Below, piece by piece: positions 1 through 6,556 of a stretch of DNA of 21,345 nt. This stretch comes from JBBQXK01 sp038251625 (GTDB lineage: Bacteria > Pseudomonadota > Alphaproteobacteria > Rhodobacterales > Rhodobacteraceae): contig JBBSBE010000066.1 in the NCBI GenBank assembly GCA_038251625.1, positions 1 through 21,345 of the forward strand, read 5' to 3'. Positions within the stretch are counted from its first letter, which is position 1. Each line of letters begins with the position of its first letter. Below the pieces are notes generated by a model. It ran no database searches. It was not told the DNA's origin and was given only the letters and a program-made list of their open reading frames with translations. The position numbers were made by a program, and so were the translations under genes.

Positions 1-1
1 A

Positions 2-835
2 TCGGAAGGGGCAGGATCGCTGGATGCCATCCCGAAGGTGGCGACGGGCGCCTTTCCCGTGGGCTTTGCCGATATCAACAGCCTGATCAAGTTTCTGGAC
101 CAGAACCCCGGTGCCCCTGTGACCGCGGTGATGATGGTCTATGACAAGCCGCCTTTTGCAGTGGTCGGCCGCAAATCGCTGGGCGTGTCCGTGCCCGGTG
201 ATCTGCCGGGCAAGGTGTTGGGCGCGCCGCCGCCCGATGGCGCCTGGGCGCAGTTCCCGATCTTTGCCGCCGAAAACGGGCTCGACATGGCCACGATCAC
301 GGTCGAGCCTGTGGGCTTTCCGGTGCGCGAACCGATGCTGGCCGAGGGCAAGGTGGCCGCCGTCACCGGGTTTTCCTTTTCGTCCACGCTGAACCTCAAG
401 CGGCTTGGCGTGCCGGAAGATGATATCTCGGTCATTCTGATGGCCGACTACGGCGTGGCGCTTTATGGCAATGCGATCATCGTGAACACCGACTTCGCTG
501 CTGCCAATCCGGCACTGGTCACGGGTTTTCTTCGCGGCATCGCCAAAGGATGGAAGGCCGCGATTGCCGATCCCGATACCGCCATCGCAAGCCTGATCCA
601 GCGCAACCCTGCCGCCGATGCGGGGCTGGAAACCGAACGGCTGAAGATGGCGATTGATGCCAATGTGCTGACCGACGCGGTCAAGGCGGGCGGCATGGGC
701 GGCGTTGATGCGGCGCGGATGGACAAGGCCGTGGAGCAGACGAAATCCGTCTATACCTTCACCAATCCGCCCAACGCAGCACTTTATTTTACCCCCGCCT
801 ATCTGCCCACCGACGGCAGCCTGATGATCCAGTAA
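2..835 (+). CDS. ABC transporter substrate-binding protein, NMT1/THI5-like (5' end outside window)
   Basis: The reading frame is open from base 2, so the N-terminus and signal peptide lie upstream of the window; 277 residues are visible up to TAA at 833-835. The text fits a periplasmic binding protein of the NMT1/THI5-like class used by taurine-, alkanesulfonate- and pyrimidine-type importers. Visible features are the early segment VGFADINSLIKF, a conserved-looking 'PVREPMLAEGKVAAVTGF' stretch, and a C-terminal helical region of the SsuA/ThiY kind. The next two genes encode the matching ATPase and permease, which makes an importer component near certain. The ligand cannot be read from the sequence; a thiamine-precursor, sulfonate or other small anionic or heterocyclic compound are all possible. 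No thiamine riboswitch can be checked because the 5' region is missing. Confidence 0.85.
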   Translation, partial: SEGAGSLDAIPKVATGAFPVGFADINSLIKFLDQNPGAPVTAVMMVYDKPPFAVVGRKSLGVSVPGDLPGKVLGAPPPDGAWAQFPIFAAENGLDMATITVEPVGFPVREPMLAEGKVAAVTGFSFSSTLNLKRLGVPEDDISVILMADYGVALYGNAIIVNTDFAAANPALVTGFLRGIAKGWKAAIADPDTAIASLIQRNPAADAGLETERLKMAIDANVLTDAVKAGGMGGVDAARMDKAVEQTKSVYTFTNPPNAALYFTPAYLPTDGSLMIQ

Positions 836-841
836 CCCCCT

Positions 842-1630
842 TTGGGAAACCTGATCGAAATCCGGGGCGTCACCCATGCCTACCGCACGGCGCATGGGCC
901 GCTGCCGGTGCTGCGCGATCTGAACCTGTCGATCCCGGAGGGCGAGTTCGCCGCCGTTGTGGGCCCCTCGGGCTGCGGGAAATCGACCCTGACACGGCTG
1001 GTTGCCGGGCTGATGAAGCCCGATCAGGGCGAGGTCTGGCTGCACGGCGAGATGGTCAAAACCCCGCGCAAGACGGTGGGGATGGCGTTTCAGAACCCGG
1101 TGCTGCTTGAGTGGCGCAACATTCTAGAAAACGTGATCCTGCCGCTGGAAATCGTGGCGCCCGCCATGTCGCGCGCAACCCGGGTGGCGCGGGCCGAGGC
1201 GCTGTTGGCGCTGGTCGGGCTGACGGGGTTCGAGGGCAAGCGCCCGTCCGAGTTGTCGGGGGGCATGCGGCAACGCGCGAGCCTGTGCCGCGCCATCGTG
1301 CACAAGCCCGAAGTTCTGATCATGGATGAACCCTTCGGCGCGCTTGACGCATTCACGCGCGAGGATCTGTGGCAGACGATGCGTGACCTGCGCGCAAAGG
1401 AGCCGTTCACCTGCGTGCTGATCACCCACGATCTGCGCGAAAGCGTGTTTCTGGGCGATCAGGTGCTGGTTCTGTCGGGCCGCCCGGCGACCACGCAATA
1501 TGTGCTGAACGTGGACCTGCCCGCCGACCGCACCATCGACGTGCTGTATACGCCCGAGGTGGCCGGGATGCTGCATACGCTGCGCGATCAGATCAGCATC
1601 GCGCAAGGCCGCGGTGGGGGCGCGCATTGA
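842..1630 (+). CDS. ABC transporter ATP-binding protein (SsuB/TauB/ThiZ-like)
   Basis: Cytoplasmic ATPase that powers the importer formed with the flanking binding protein and permease. All motifs are present in its 262 residues: Walker A GPSGCGKST (41-49), Q-loop Q84, signature LSGGMRQ (138-144), Walker B VLIMDE (158-163), D-loop GALD (166-169) and switch His196 in ITHD. Length and motif spelling match the nitrate/sulfonate/taurine ATPase group. The start is TTG at 842. It is forced by the in-frame TAA of the preceding gene only 6 nt upstream and by the absence of a nearby ATG or GTG before the conserved N-terminus. No clear Shine-Dalgarno is visible, so translation may depend on ribosomes finishing the upstream gene. 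Its TGA overlaps the permease ATG (TGATG at 1628-1632). Confidence 0.93.
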   Translation: MGNLIEIRGVTHAYRTAHGPLPVLRDLNLSIPEGEFAAVVGPSGCGKSTLTRLVAGLMKPDQGEVWLHGEMVKTPRKTVGMAFQNPVLLEWRNILENVILPLEIVAPAMSRATRVARAEALLALVGLTGFEGKRPSELSGGMRQRASLCRAIVHKPEVLIMDEPFGALDAFTREDLWQTMRDLRAKEPFTCVLITHDLRESVFLGDQVLVLSGRPATTQYVLNVDLPADRTIDVLYTPEVAGMLHTLRDQISIAQGRGGGAH

Positions 1631-2388
1631 TGCTGCGCCAGATCGCCGTACCCATTGCCGCCGTGATCGCCTTCCTCGGATTCTGGGAATTCATCGTCTG
1701 GGTCAACGGCTGGCCCAACTACAAGATGGCCTCGCCCTCTGACCTGCCACCTGCGTTCTGGAAATACCGCGAGCTTTTCTTCGTGATGGGCTGGCAGACG
1801 CTGTGGCGTACGATTCTGGGGCTGGGGCTTGCCGTGGTGTTCGGCACGCTTCTGGGTATGGCGATGGGGTTTTCGCGCACCGCGCGGGATGCGCTTTATC
1901 CGCTGCTTGTGGGCTTCAACGCGGTGCCTAAGGCCACGCTGGTGCCCGTAATCTCGCTCATCTTCATCGGGCAGCACGATTTCAATACTGTGCTGATGGC
2001 GTTCCTGATCTCGTTCTTCCCCATTGCGGTGTCCGTTGGCATCGGCCTTTCAACGCTTGAACCCGAATACCGCGATATCCTGCGCGCGCTGGGTGCCTCG
2101 AACGTGACGATCTTTCGCAAGATTGCCTTGCCCAAAACGCTGCCCGAGTTTTTTGGCGCGCTGAAGGTTTCGGTCACCCTGGCCTTCATCGGCACCAATC
2201 TGGTCGAGATTGTCAGCCCCCATGGCCGGGGCCTTGGGGCGCTTTTCAAATCGGGCGAGACGAACGGGGATTACCCCCTGATGTTCGCCGTTCTGATCGC
2301 ACTCGCCTTCCTTGGGATCGTCCTTTACTACGCCGTGGTGGCACTGGAGCGTATCTTCGCCGGATGGGCCGAACGTCCGCAGGGCTGA
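1630..2388 (+). CDS. ABC transporter permease (BPD_transp_1 family)
   Basis: Inner-membrane channel subunit of the importer, 252 residues. It has a hydrophobic N-terminal segment (about 4-22), a core of about five more membrane segments, and the cytoplasmic EAA coupling loop seen as EYRDILRALGASNVTIFRKI around residues 140-160, followed by LPKTLPEFF. This is the SsuC/TauC-type arrangement. I chose ATG at 1630 because it overlaps the ATPase stop codon; a TTG three bases earlier (1627) is less likely. It is the last clear gene of the importer operon. A 54-nt gap with a tiny nine-codon frame separates it from the next gene on the same strand. Confidence 0.92.
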   Translation: MLRQIAVPIAAVIAFLGFWEFIVWVNGWPNYKMASPSDLPPAFWKYRELFFVMGWQTLWRTILGLGLAVVFGTLLGMAMGFSRTARDALYPLLVGFNAVPKATLVPVISLIFIGQHDFNTVLMAFLISFFPIAVSVGIGLSTLEPEYRDILRALGASNVTIFRKIALPKTLPEFFGALKVSVTLAFIGTNLVEIVSPHGRGLGALFKSGETNGDYPLMFAVLIALAFLGIVLYYAVVALERIFAGWAERPQG

Positions 2389-2442
2389 TGGACATTCCGG
2401 GCACCCGCGCGCAATAAGGCCCCGATCCGGAACGGAGCCCCC

Positions 2443-2790
2443 ATGATGCGCTTTCTGAAATATGGCCTGATCCTTCTTGTCCTTATCGGGATCGCGGCAG
2501 CCATCACACGGCCCGGCCCGGCCGAATTCGATGCGATGCTGGAACGCGCGATCCGTGACCGGGTCGCCAATACCGATATCGGCGCGGATGCCGATCTTGG
2601 CCCCACGATCGCGCTTGCCGCCTGCAAGCTGCGCCCTTCGGATTGCGTGGCGCTGGTGCGCGGGTCGATGGATGTGGCGTTTGACGAAGGTATCTTCGTC
2701 ACCCGCGCCCGCGTGAAGGGGCTGAACCGCGAGACGCGGTGCCTTGGCGTCTTTGGCCGCTTCTTCTGCGAGCGGCCCGTGGCGGGATGA
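2443..2790 (+). CDS. Small membrane-anchored or secreted protein of unknown function
   Basis: A 115-residue protein with a basic start (MMRFLK), one hydrophobic segment (residues 7-21) that is either a signal anchor or an uncleaved signal peptide, and a mainly polar remainder. There are three cysteines after the membrane segment (in AACKLRPSDC and RCLGVF) and a fourth in FFCERP. These could form disulfides if the domain is periplasmic. A good Shine-Dalgarno (CGGAG, 2433-2437) precedes the ATG at 2443; a second ATG follows at once at 2446. The stop overlaps the ATG of the HAD phosphatase gene (ATGA at 2787-2790), so the two are probably translated together. It vaguely recalls small DUF4359-like proteins, but I do not recognise the family with confidence and assign no function. 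Confidence 0.8.
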   Translation: MMRFLKYGLILLVLIGIAAAITRPGPAEFDAMLERAIRDRVANTDIGADADLGPTIALAACKLRPSDCVALVRGSMDVAFDEGIFVTRARVKGLNRETRCLGVFGRFFCERPVAG

Positions 2791-3416
2791 GGTTCGCCGC
2801 CGTCATCTTCGATCTGGACGGCACGCTTCTGGACAGCGAGGCGATCACCCATGCCGCCGGGCTTGCCGCCTTTGCGGCGCAGGGGGTGGCCGTTGACCCC
2901 GCATTTTTGCAATCGCTGGCGGGGATCGACGATGCCACGGGCTCCGCACGCATCCGCGCGGCTTTTCCGCACCTCGACCCGGCCCGTTTCGCGCAGGACT
3001 GGGAGGCCGATGTGCTCGCGCGGCAGTCCGGGGGCATCCCGCTGAAGCCGGGCGCCGTGGCGCTTTTGCAGGCGATTTTGTTGCCAAAGGCGCTGGCCAC
3101 ATCGTCGCAGCGGGCATCGGCGCACCGCAAACTTGCCGTAACCGGCCTTGCCCGGCATTTCCCGCATGTGGTGACGTTCGACGACGTAACCCGCCCCAAG
3201 CCCGCGCCCGAGCCTTATCTGGCCGCCGCGGCCCTTCTTGGCGTCGACCCTGCCGCATGCCTTGCGTTCGAGGACAGCGACACCGGTGCAGAAGCCGCGC
3301 ACCGGGCGGGCATGACGGTGGTGCAGGTGCCCGATCTTGCACCAACCCAAGGCCGCTTTGCCCACCATGTGGCACCCGACCTTCTGGCCGGTGCGCGGGC
3401 GGCGGGGATCATCTGA
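2787..3416 (+). CDS. HAD-superfamily phosphatase (phosphoglycolate phosphatase / beta-phosphoglucomutase-like)
   Basis: Cytoplasmic HAD subfamily I hydrolase, 209 residues. All four motifs are visible. Motif I is FDLDGTLLDS with nucleophile D9 and acid/base D11. Motif II is TSS at 105-107, motif III is Lys138 in RPKPAPEPYL, and motif IV is FEDSDTG with acidic pair E162/D163. A helical cap lies between residues 15 and 90. The substrate is not predictable; sugar phosphates or phosphoglycolate are usual in this group. The ATG at 2787 overlaps the preceding TGA, and it removes an unsupported 16-residue N-terminal extension that starts at 2739. The 3' end overlaps the convergent M24 gene by 8 nt (3409-3416). 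Confidence 0.9.
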   Translation: MRFAAVIFDLDGTLLDSEAITHAAGLAAFAAQGVAVDPAFLQSLAGIDDATGSARIRAAFPHLDPARFAQDWEADVLARQSGGIPLKPGAVALLQAILLPKALATSSQRASAHRKLAVTGLARHFPHVVTFDDVTRPKPAPEPYLAAAALLGVDPAACLAFEDSDTGAEAAHRAGMTVVQVPDLAPTQGRFAHHVAPDLLAGARAAGII

Positions 3417-4788
3417 GCGTCATCACCTCGCCCGGTGCCAGAAGGAAGGGCGCGATGATGCCGCAGGTATCGGCAAGCGGCAGAAGGGTTTGCGGCACCT
3501 CGATCCCGATCACATCGGCCATGAATGCGGCCCGCGCGGCGCAGCGGGCGGCCACGGCAGGAAAGCGCATGGCAAGATCGTCGCGCAGAGCGACATCGGC
3601 GATGACGTAGCCGTCTTCCATGCGGGTCGACCCATAGATTGGATGACCGGGAATCACATCGCACTGCATGGCCATCCCGGAGGCGAGCGGTATGCGGGAC
3701 CCTTCGGCAATAGGGGAAGACATCCATTCGTCATTCCCGATCAGGTGACCGGGGTTGAGGAAAAGCCCGAAGGTTTCAAAGGGCAGCGCCTGTTGCATGG
3801 CCGACCAGACCTCGCCACCCGGCACGCCGGGGCGCATCAGCCCGCACCAGCGCGCGATCCCCGCAAGGTAGGGGCCGACAAAGGCATCCAGATAGTCACG
3901 CGCCGGGGCAGGCAGGTCGCCCGCATCCCGCGCGAGCCAACCCGCGCGGCAGATGTTCGAACCCCAATGGCTGATGTTGAAGCTGATCTGGCTGCCGCGT
4001 TGCAAAATCTGCCCGGTCGGCCCTGACAGGCCCTGTGCCGCGCGATCCCCGGTGGCAAAGGTGATGTGGCAGGCCAGGGGCAACCCGCCCGTCCGCGCGG
4101 CCTCGACCGCAGTGAAATCGCTCATCCCCTCGCGGAAGGCAAACGCCATCCGACGCAGGGCCGCCGCCGCCATGTGGTTGGAAAACTCAAGCCGGGCAAT
4201 TTCGGCCGCATCCACCCGGGCACGCAGGCCATGGGCGGGGTGCATGAAAAGATCGGTCGCGTTTTCCACCCGTGCCGCGATGGCGCGCAGCGGATCGGCC
4301 ACGAAGGCGGGCAGGTCGAGCGTGATGGTCGGATCGTCCACCTCGCCCGCCTCCCACCATTTCCAGCCTGCGGCACCGATGCGGCCACCAGCGGGCACAA
4401 CCTCGGCCAGGATGTCGGGCAGCCTGCGGCTTTGGCGCGGCTGCGACGGCAGGGAAAGAGAAGCGCACAGCACCGCCTCCACCGCCCCCGCCTGCACCAA
4501 GGGCGAGACGCTGGTGTAGGGCAGGCATTCATTGCCCGCGATCAGCAGCGCGCCATCGGGGCGCACCACCATCACCGCCTCTTCAAAGCGGGGGTCAAAG
4601 CCGGTCAGCCAGTGCATGTTCGCGCCATGCTCGCGGTCGGCGTAGATCACCAGCGCATCAAGCCCCCGCGCGGCCACAGCGGAGCGCAGCGCGGCTAGCC
4701 GGGCGGTGTAGTCGGCCAGATCGGGCGCGGGCGGCACCTCGGGCGTGCCATGGTCAGGCCAGTCTATATGCGTCAGTCGTGCGGCCAT
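3409..4788 (-). CDS. M24 (pita-bread fold) aminopeptidase P-like protein with degenerate metal site
   Basis: A 459-residue protein with an N-terminal creatinase/prolidase domain (about 25-180; for example ANMHWLTGFDPRFEEA) and a C-terminal M24 domain (about 195-440). In active aminopeptidase P, prolidase or MetAP two aspartates (D...D.TRT), a His and two Glu bind two metals. Here the corresponding segment reads SFNISHWGSNICRAG, with Asn at 271 and 278 and no Asp between 268 and 285. His348 (NPGHLIGNDEW) and Glu391 (RMEDGYV) remain, but the first Glu site appears as Asp377 (QCDVIPG). It may therefore be metal-free like creatinase, or a lyase or hydrolase with altered chemistry. The start at 4788 has a strong purine-rich ribosome site just upstream (ggggggaaaagaac). 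It follows the alpha/beta hydrolase by 32 nt on the same strand, so both are probably cotranscribed. Confidence 0.88.
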   Translation of the reverse strand: MAARLTHIDWPDHGTPEVPPAPDLADYTARLAALRSAVAARGLDALVIYADREHGANMHWLTGFDPRFEEAVMVVRPDGALLIAGNECLPYTSVSPLVQAGAVEAVLCASLSLPSQPRQSRRLPDILAEVVPAGGRIGAAGWKWWEAGEVDDPTITLDLPAFVADPLRAIAARVENATDLFMHPAHGLRARVDAAEIARLEFSNHMAAAALRRMAFAFREGMSDFTAVEAARTGGLPLACHITFATGDRAAQGLSGPTGQILQRGSQISFNISHWGSNICRAGWLARDAGDLPAPARDYLDAFVGPYLAGIARWCGLMRPGVPGGEVWSAMQQALPFETFGLFLNPGHLIGNDEWMSSPIAEGSRIPLASGMAMQCDVIPGHPIYGSTRMEDGYVIADVALRDDLAMRFPAVAARCAARAAFMADVIGIEVPQTLLPLADTCGIIAPFLLAPGEVMTLR

Positions 4789-4820
4789 GTTCTTTTCCCC
4801 CCGCCGTTCCGGGGGGCACG

Positions 4821-5684
4821 CTAATCGACCAGCGCGGGCCAGACCACTGCATTCGCGCGCGAAAACGCACCCAGATGGCCGATCTTGCCAAGACCAAAGG
4901 CTTCGGGCCGCAGCACAAGCTGTCTTTTGACCGCCTGCGGGTAAAGCGCCATCATGCGCCAGACGGCGGCCATGGGCACCCAATCGTCATCGGCCACGGC
5001 CACAACCCGCATCTCGGCCTGCACCAGCGCGGGGTCGGGAAGGGGCAGGGTGCGCCCCACATCGCCCATGTGGAACCCCGGACGCAGGCACCAGCGCCGC
5101 CAGTCGCGATACACCGCGCGCGGGAGATCGGCCCCGAGCCCCAGAGATCCCGGCAGATACCCGAGCGCCGCCACAACCGGCGGCATTGCGTGCCAGAACG
5201 CCATCGCGCGCAGCCGGAAAAGGGGCCGGTGGTCCCCTATGTGCACAAGGCCCGTTCCTACTGTCACGACCCGGGCCACCCCTGCCATCTGCGGATGCCA
5301 GCCAAGCCAGAGCCCGCCAAGCGAATGCCCGATCACCCAGCGCGGCACCCCCGGCACCATCCGTCCAAGGGCCTGCAGCGCCGCCGCCTGATCGCGCAGG
5401 CCCCAGTCAACCATCGTGGCGCCGGATTGCCGCATCGGACGCCGGGCCGAGGTCCCGAAATCGCGGTAGTCATACGTCAGGACCGCACAATCGCGCTCTG
5501 CCGCCAGCCAGCGCGCGAAACTGCGGTAGAATCGCATGGGAACACCCGTCGCCCCATGCAGTACCACCGCCGCCCGCGGACGGCCCGGTGGCAAATAAAG
5601 CCGCCCCGCGAGCGTCGCACCCCCTGCCCGCAGCGTGACGTCCTGTTCCGGGGAAGGGGTAATTCTGTCGTCCATCAGGCTCAT
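4821..5684 (-). CDS. Alpha/beta hydrolase
   Basis: Serine hydrolase of the alpha/beta fold, 287 residues from the ATG at 5684. Nucleophile Ser121 sits in GHSLGG, an oxyanion-hole-like HGATG lies at 43-47, an acidic cluster VADDDWVP at 230-237 probably holds the acid, and His270 in GKIGHLGAF completes the triad. This resembles uncharacterised YheT/abhydrolase-type proteins; substrates are probably esters or thioesters but cannot be named. I chose ATG 5684 rather than GTG 5693 because GAGGAG (5693-5698) lies 8 nt upstream of the ATG and would overlap the GTG. The gene is divergent from a TetR regulator across a strong dyad (5706-5743), so repression by that TetR and release by a ligand is likely. 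The M24 gene follows 32 nt downstream. Confidence 0.87.
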   Translation of the reverse strand: MSLMDDRITPSPEQDVTLRAGGATLAGRLYLPPGRPRAAVVLHGATGVPMRFYRSFARWLAAERDCAVLTYDYRDFGTSARRPMRQSGATMVDWGLRDQAAALQALGRMVPGVPRWVIGHSLGGLWLGWHPQMAGVARVVTVGTGLVHIGDHRPLFRLRAMAFWHAMPPVVAALGYLPGSLGLGADLPRAVYRDWRRWCLRPGFHMGDVGRTLPLPDPALVQAEMRVVAVADDDWVPMAAVWRMMALYPQAVKRQLVLRPEAFGLGKIGHLGAFSRANAVVWPALVD

Positions 5685-5705
5685 CAAATGCACTCCTCAC
5701 GAATG

Positions 5706-5743
5706 GACCGACTGGTCTATTATCAACAATAGACCAGTCGGTC
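5706..5743. promoter_or_regulatory. Probable TetR operator: 16-bp perfect inverted repeat in a divergent promoter
   Basis: Left arm 5706-5721 and right arm 5728-5743 are perfect 16-bp inverted repeats separated by ATCAAC. Each arm contains its own smaller dyad: GACC-GACT-GGTC centred near 5711.5, and TAGACC-AGTC-GGTCTA (5730-5745) centred near 5737.5. This gives two operator-like sites 26 bp apart. The AT-rich centre contains a plus-strand TATTAT (5718-5723) and a minus-strand GATAAT (5719-5724), both similar to -10 boxes. TAGACC/GGTCTA half-sites resemble, from memory, operators of LmrA/QdoR- and NemR-type TetR repressors. Position between tetR and the hydrolase argues for autoregulation and control of both directions. 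Confidence 0.8.
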
Positions 5744-5777
5744 TAGTCATTCCTGAGTGCATCGGCTAAAGAGCGCC

Positions 5778-6326
5778 ATGGACCAGGAGATGACGACCCG
5801 CGAACGCCTTATCAGCACTGCCGCGCAGCTTTTTCGCGCGCAGGGCTACCACGCGACGGGCATCGCCGAGGTTCTGGCGGCGGCGCGCGTGCCCAAAGGT
5901 TCGCTCTATCATCACTTCCCTGCAGGCAAGGCTGACCTCGCCCGCGCCGCGGCGGATTTCATCGCCGAGGTGATGCTGCGAATCGTCGATGATGCCTTCC
6001 TGCCCGCGCCTTCCTGGCAGCACGGCGTTGCCACCTTCTGCCATAAGCTGGCCAAGCTGTTCGAGCGGCGGGAAAAGGCCAGTGCATGTCCGATATCGGC
6101 GCTGCTTTTCGACGGCCCGGAAGAGGCCGATTTCCGCGCGCATGCCGAGGCGACCTTCGCCCGCCTCATCGCGGCCATGGCGGCACATGCGCGCAGGCTT
6201 GGCGTTGAAGACGCAGATGGTGCGGCCGAACTCCTCCTCGTTGCAATCGAGGGGGGCTGGACGCTCGCGCGTACTCGCCGCAACGCGGATGTCCTGCGCC
6301 GTCTTGCATCGCGCCTCTTTCCCTGA
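5778..6326 (+). CDS. TetR/AcrR family transcriptional regulator (LmrA/YxaF-like)
   Basis: A 182-residue one-component regulator. The N-terminal helix-turn-helix spans about residues 8-52, with the recognition-helix region VPKGSLYHHFPAGKADLA typical of TetR proteins. The ligand-binding C-terminal part contains ACPISALLFDGPEEADFRAH, similar in style to the LmrA/YxaF subgroup. I chose ATG 5778, with AAAGAG just upstream (5768-5773), over GTG 5757, which would add seven residues (MHRLKSA) with no homology expected. The gene is divergent from the hydrolase and M24 genes, and the dyad at 5706-5743 is the likely binding site. The inducer is unknown. Its stop codon (6324-6326) lies just before the SRP RNA promoter. 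Confidence 0.92.
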   Translation: MDQEMTTRERLISTAAQLFRAQGYHATGIAEVLAAARVPKGSLYHHFPAGKADLARAAADFIAEVMLRIVDDAFLPAPSWQHGVATFCHKLAKLFERREKASACPISALLFDGPEEADFRAHAEATFARLIAAMAAHARRLGVEDADGAAELLLVAIEGGWTLARTRRNADVLRRLASRLFP

Positions 6327-6329
6327 CGC

Positions 6330-6358
6330 TTGCGCCGCCACGCCGGGGCGCCTATATT
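6330..6358 (+). promoter_or_regulatory. Probable promoter of the SRP RNA gene
   Basis: TTGCGC (6330-6335), a 17-nt spacer and TATATT (6353-6358) give a housekeeping-sigma type promoter. Transcription would start about 8 nt downstream, at the G (6366) where the SRP RNA closing stem begins. The match of -10 position to the predicted RNA 5' end supports both calls. The -35 box is only a partial match to TTGACA. Confidence 0.6.
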
Positions 6359-6365
6359 ACCTGTC

Positions 6366-6459
6366 GAGAGGTTGGCGCGGGCGAGCGCCTCGCCAACCCG
6401 GTCAGATCCGGAAGGAAGCAGCCGTAACGAGCCCCGCTTGGGTCGTTGTCCAGCCTCTC
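6366..6459 (+). ncRNA. ffs: 4.5S signal recognition particle RNA (bacterial small SRP RNA)
   Basis: The universally conserved apical domain is present at 6399-6422 (CCGGTCAGATCCGGAAGGAAGCAG), with the symmetric internal loop and GGAA tetraloop that bind Ffh. The ends pair: GAGAGGTTGG at 6366-6375 pairs with the terminal CCAGCCTCTC (ending at 6459) with one G-U pair. The roughly 94-nt length is usual for the alphaproteobacterial form. The RNA joins Ffh to form the particle that targets membrane proteins to FtsY and SecYEG. A promoter lies immediately upstream. I see no strong terminator after it. The 97 nt between this RNA and the next start codon (6557) hold no gene I can support, although an in-frame extension of the next ORF reaches into it. 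Confidence 0.95.
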
Positions 6460-6556
6460 ACCCTTTCCCGTTCATGCGCGATCTTGCGCTTGCCGCGATC
6501 CTGGCGAAGGGTGCCGTTCGGCATCCGCGCCATGGCCCGCAGCAGGGGAAGCCCGC

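Noticed and set aside
2388..2417. A nine-codon ORF (MDIPGTRAQ) whose ATG overlaps the permease stop
   Set aside because: No ribosome-site evidence of its own beyond the overlap, too short to judge, and not similar to a known leader peptide; it could be the remnant of a lost gene start.
4789..4983. 65-residue N-terminal extension of the M24 protein
   Set aside because: It overlaps the upstream hydrolase gene, has no conserved character, and ATG 4788 has a much better ribosome site.
6446..6556. N-terminal extension of the FAD oxidoreductase into the SRP RNA
   Set aside because: It would begin inside the 4.5S RNA, whereas ATG 6557 has a good Shine-Dalgarno and matches the start of the Rossmann fold.
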